From: Pseudomonadota bacterium
Lineage (GTDB): Bacteria > Pseudomonadota > Alphaproteobacteria > Rhodospirillales > Casp-alpha2
DNA length: 7,720 bases
Assembly (NCBI GenBank): GCA_027620395.1
Contig: JAQBZY010000052.1
Location: forward strand, 1-7,720
Direction: 5' to 3'
The notes beneath the pieces were generated by a model. That model saw nothing but the letters and a program-made list of their open reading frames with translations, ran no database searches and was not told where the DNA came from. Both the position numbers and the translations under genes were made by a program. Below, piece after piece: positions 6,310 through 7,720 of the stretch (positions are counted from its first letter, which is position 1; each line of letters opens with the position of its first letter).

Positions 6310-6315
6310 AGCGAC

Positions 6316-7720
6316 ATGAGCAAGAAAACCACCTTCACCGATTACAAGGTCGCCGACATGAGTCTCGCCAAGTGGGGCCGCAAGGAAATCGACCTGGCCG
6401 AGACCGAAATGCCGGGCCTGATGGCGATCCGCGCCGAGTACGGTAAGAAGAAGCCCTTAAAGGGTGCCCGCGTCGCCGGATCGCTGCACATGACGATCCA
6501 GACCGCGGTGCTGATCGAGACCTTGACCGCCCTTGGCGCCGATGTCCGCTGGGCCAGTTGCAACATCTATTCGACCCAGGACCACGCCGCCGCCGCCATC
6601 GCCGCCGCCGGCATCCCGGTGTTCGCCTTCAAGGGCGAGACGCTTGAAGAATACTGGGCGTACACGCACAAGATTTTCACCTGGTCGGACGGCGGCGTGC
6701 CGAACATGATCCTGGACGACGGCGGCGACGCGACGCTGCTGATTCACTTGGGCATGCAGGCCGAGAAGGATCCGAAGCTCCTCAAGAACCCGGACAGCGA
6801 GGAAGCGGAAGTGCTGTTCGCGGCGATCAAGAAGACCAACAAGGAGCGTCCCGGCTTCTATGCCAAGTGCGCCAAGGCGATCCAGGGCGTCACCGAGGAA
6901 ACCACCACCGGCGTGCATCGGCTTTATGAAATGGCCACCAAGGGAACCCTGATGTTCCCGGCCATCAATGTGAACGACTCGGTCACCAAATCGAAATTCG
7001 ACAACAAGTACGGCTGCCGGGAAAGCCTGGTCGACGCCATCCGCCGCGCCACCGACGTGATGATGGCCGGCAAGGTCGCGGTCGTCGCCGGCTACGGCGA
7101 TGTCGGCAAGGGCTCGGCCGAAAGCCTGCGCAGTTCCGGCTGCCGGGTGCTGGTCACCGAGGCCGATCCGATCTGCGCCCTGCAAGCGGCCATGGAAGGC
7201 TTCGAGGTCGTGACCATGGAGACCGCCGCGCCGCGTGGCGATATCTTCGTGACCGCGACCGGCAACGTCGACGTCATCACCATTGATCACATGCGCAAGA
7301 TGAAAGACCGCGCCATCGTCTGCAACATCGGCCACTTCGACAGCGAAATCCAAGTGGCGGGTCTCAAGAACATGAAGTGCGACAACATCAAGCCGCAAGT
7401 CGACGAGATCGAGTTCCCGAGCGGCAAGCGGATCATCCTGTTGGCGCAGGGACGCCTGGTGAACTTGGGTTGCGCCACCGGCCATCCGAGCTTCGTGATG
7501 TCGGCCAGTTTCACCAATCAGACGCTGGCCCAGATCGAGCTGTGGGCCAACAACAAAGACAAGAAGTACAAAAATCAGGTCTACGTGCTGCCGAAGCACT
7601 TGGACGAGAAGGTGGCGTTGCTGCATCTGGAAAAGCTCGGCGTGCAGTTGACGACGCTGTCGGCCAAGCAGGCCAGCTATATCGGCGTCGACGTCAAGGG
7701 CCCGCACAAGCCGGACAGCT
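6316..7720 (+). CDS. ahcY: S-adenosylhomocysteine hydrolase (adenosylhomocysteinase), 3' end cut by window
   Basis: AhcY reversibly splits S-adenosylhomocysteine into adenosine and homocysteine, relieving product inhibition of methyltransferases and feeding the methionine cycle; it is a cytoplasmic NAD-dependent enzyme. The frame is open for 468 codons to the window end with no stop. The last residues ([14 protein letters not shown]) correspond to the family C-terminus, which usually ends in YRY, so only about 3-5 codons are missing. Substrate-site residues include His58 (HMTIQTA), Asp134 (LDDGGD), Glu195 (TEETTTG), Lys225 and Asp229 ([14 protein letters not shown]). The NAD fold has GYGDVGKG (259-266), and His340 lies in NIGHFDSEI. 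An insertion of about 40 residues near 150-190 marks the longer bacterial form relative to the human enzyme. The start is supported by the GGAG at 6306. The coding sequence looks intact and native. Confidence 0.98.
   Translation, partial: MSKKTTFTDYKVADMSLAKWGRKEIDLAETEMPGLMAIRAEYGKKKPLKGARVAGSLHMTIQTAVLIETLTALGADVRWASCNIYSTQDHAAAAIAAAGIPVFAFKGETLEEYWAYTHKIFTWSDGGVPNMILDDGGDATLLIHLGMQAEKDPKLLKNPDSEEAEVLFAAIKKTNKERPGFYAKCAKAIQGVTEETTTGVHRLYEMATKGTLMFPAINVNDSVTKSKFDNKYGCRESLVDAIRRATDVMMAGKVAVVAGYGDVGKGSAESLRSSGCRVLVTEADPICALQAAMEGFEVVTMETAAPRGDIFVTATGNVDVITIDHMRKMKDRAIVCNIGHFDSEIQVAGLKNMKCDNIKPQVDEIEFPSGKRIILLAQGRLVNLGCATGHPSFVMSASFTNQTLAQIELWANNKDKKYKNQVYVLPKHLDEKVALLHLEKLGVQLTTLSAKQASYIGVDVKGPHKPDS

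Noticed and set aside
6192..6315. SAH riboswitch or SAM-II riboswitch in front of ahcY
   Set aside because: I could not match the conserved core or pseudoknot of either class. The GGCGC/GCGCC stem is short and has no such core. A covariance-model scan would settle it.
6584..6612. GCC repeat in ahcY
   Set aside because: It encodes the conserved [10 protein letters not shown] segment of adenosylhomocysteinase.
6457..7707. Long antisense open frame (416 codons) across ahcY
   Set aside because: The + strand encodes a clearly conserved AhcY over this whole span. The antisense frame has no recognisable motif and is the usual product of GC-rich codon bias.

Overview
This window is a GC-rich chromosomal segment from an alphaproteobacterium. 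The gene order, the short catalytic-domain-only HprK and the protein motifs suggest a Rhodospirillales-like lineage, but this is inferred from gene content, not a taxonomic test. All eight genes lie on the + strand and are closely packed. There are no RNA genes, mobile elements, CRISPR arrays or clear signs of horizontal transfer.

Layout. Positions 1-513 hold the 3' part of a ChvI-type response regulator; its start and phosphoacceptor Asp lie upstream of the window. Positions 553-2190 encode the partner membrane histidine kinase ChvG. Next come hprK (2251-2685, short HPr kinase/phosphorylase), rapZ (2691-3596, P-loop nucleotide-binding protein), manX (3693-4103, mannose-family EIIA), ptsH (4111-4404, HPr) and ptsI (4413-6191, enzyme I). 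A 124-bp gap with a possible stem-loop and an AT-rich array of repeated hexamers precedes ahcY (6316 to the window end), S-adenosylhomocysteine hydrolase, which lacks only about its last few codons. ahcY has no in-frame stop inside the window.

How the genes fit together. Enzyme I, HPr and EIIA-Man can form a phosphorelay (PEP to EI His202, HPr His24, EIIA His9), but no sugar permease (EIIB/C/D) is present. HPr keeps both its catalytic His and the regulatory Ser55 that HprK would phosphorylate. This looks like a regulatory PTS linked to the ChvG/ChvI envelope or acid-stress two-component system, an arrangement known in alphaproteobacteria. RapZ may add nucleotide- or amino-sugar-linked control. 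ahcY belongs to the methionine/SAM cycle and probably has its own control region.

Novelty. The locus is largely a known conserved cluster, and I see no wholly new system. The points most worth a second look are the evenly spaced hexamer array upstream of ahcY, the altered active-site motif of enzyme I (GGRAGH), and a tiny ORF whose stop overlaps the hprK start codon.
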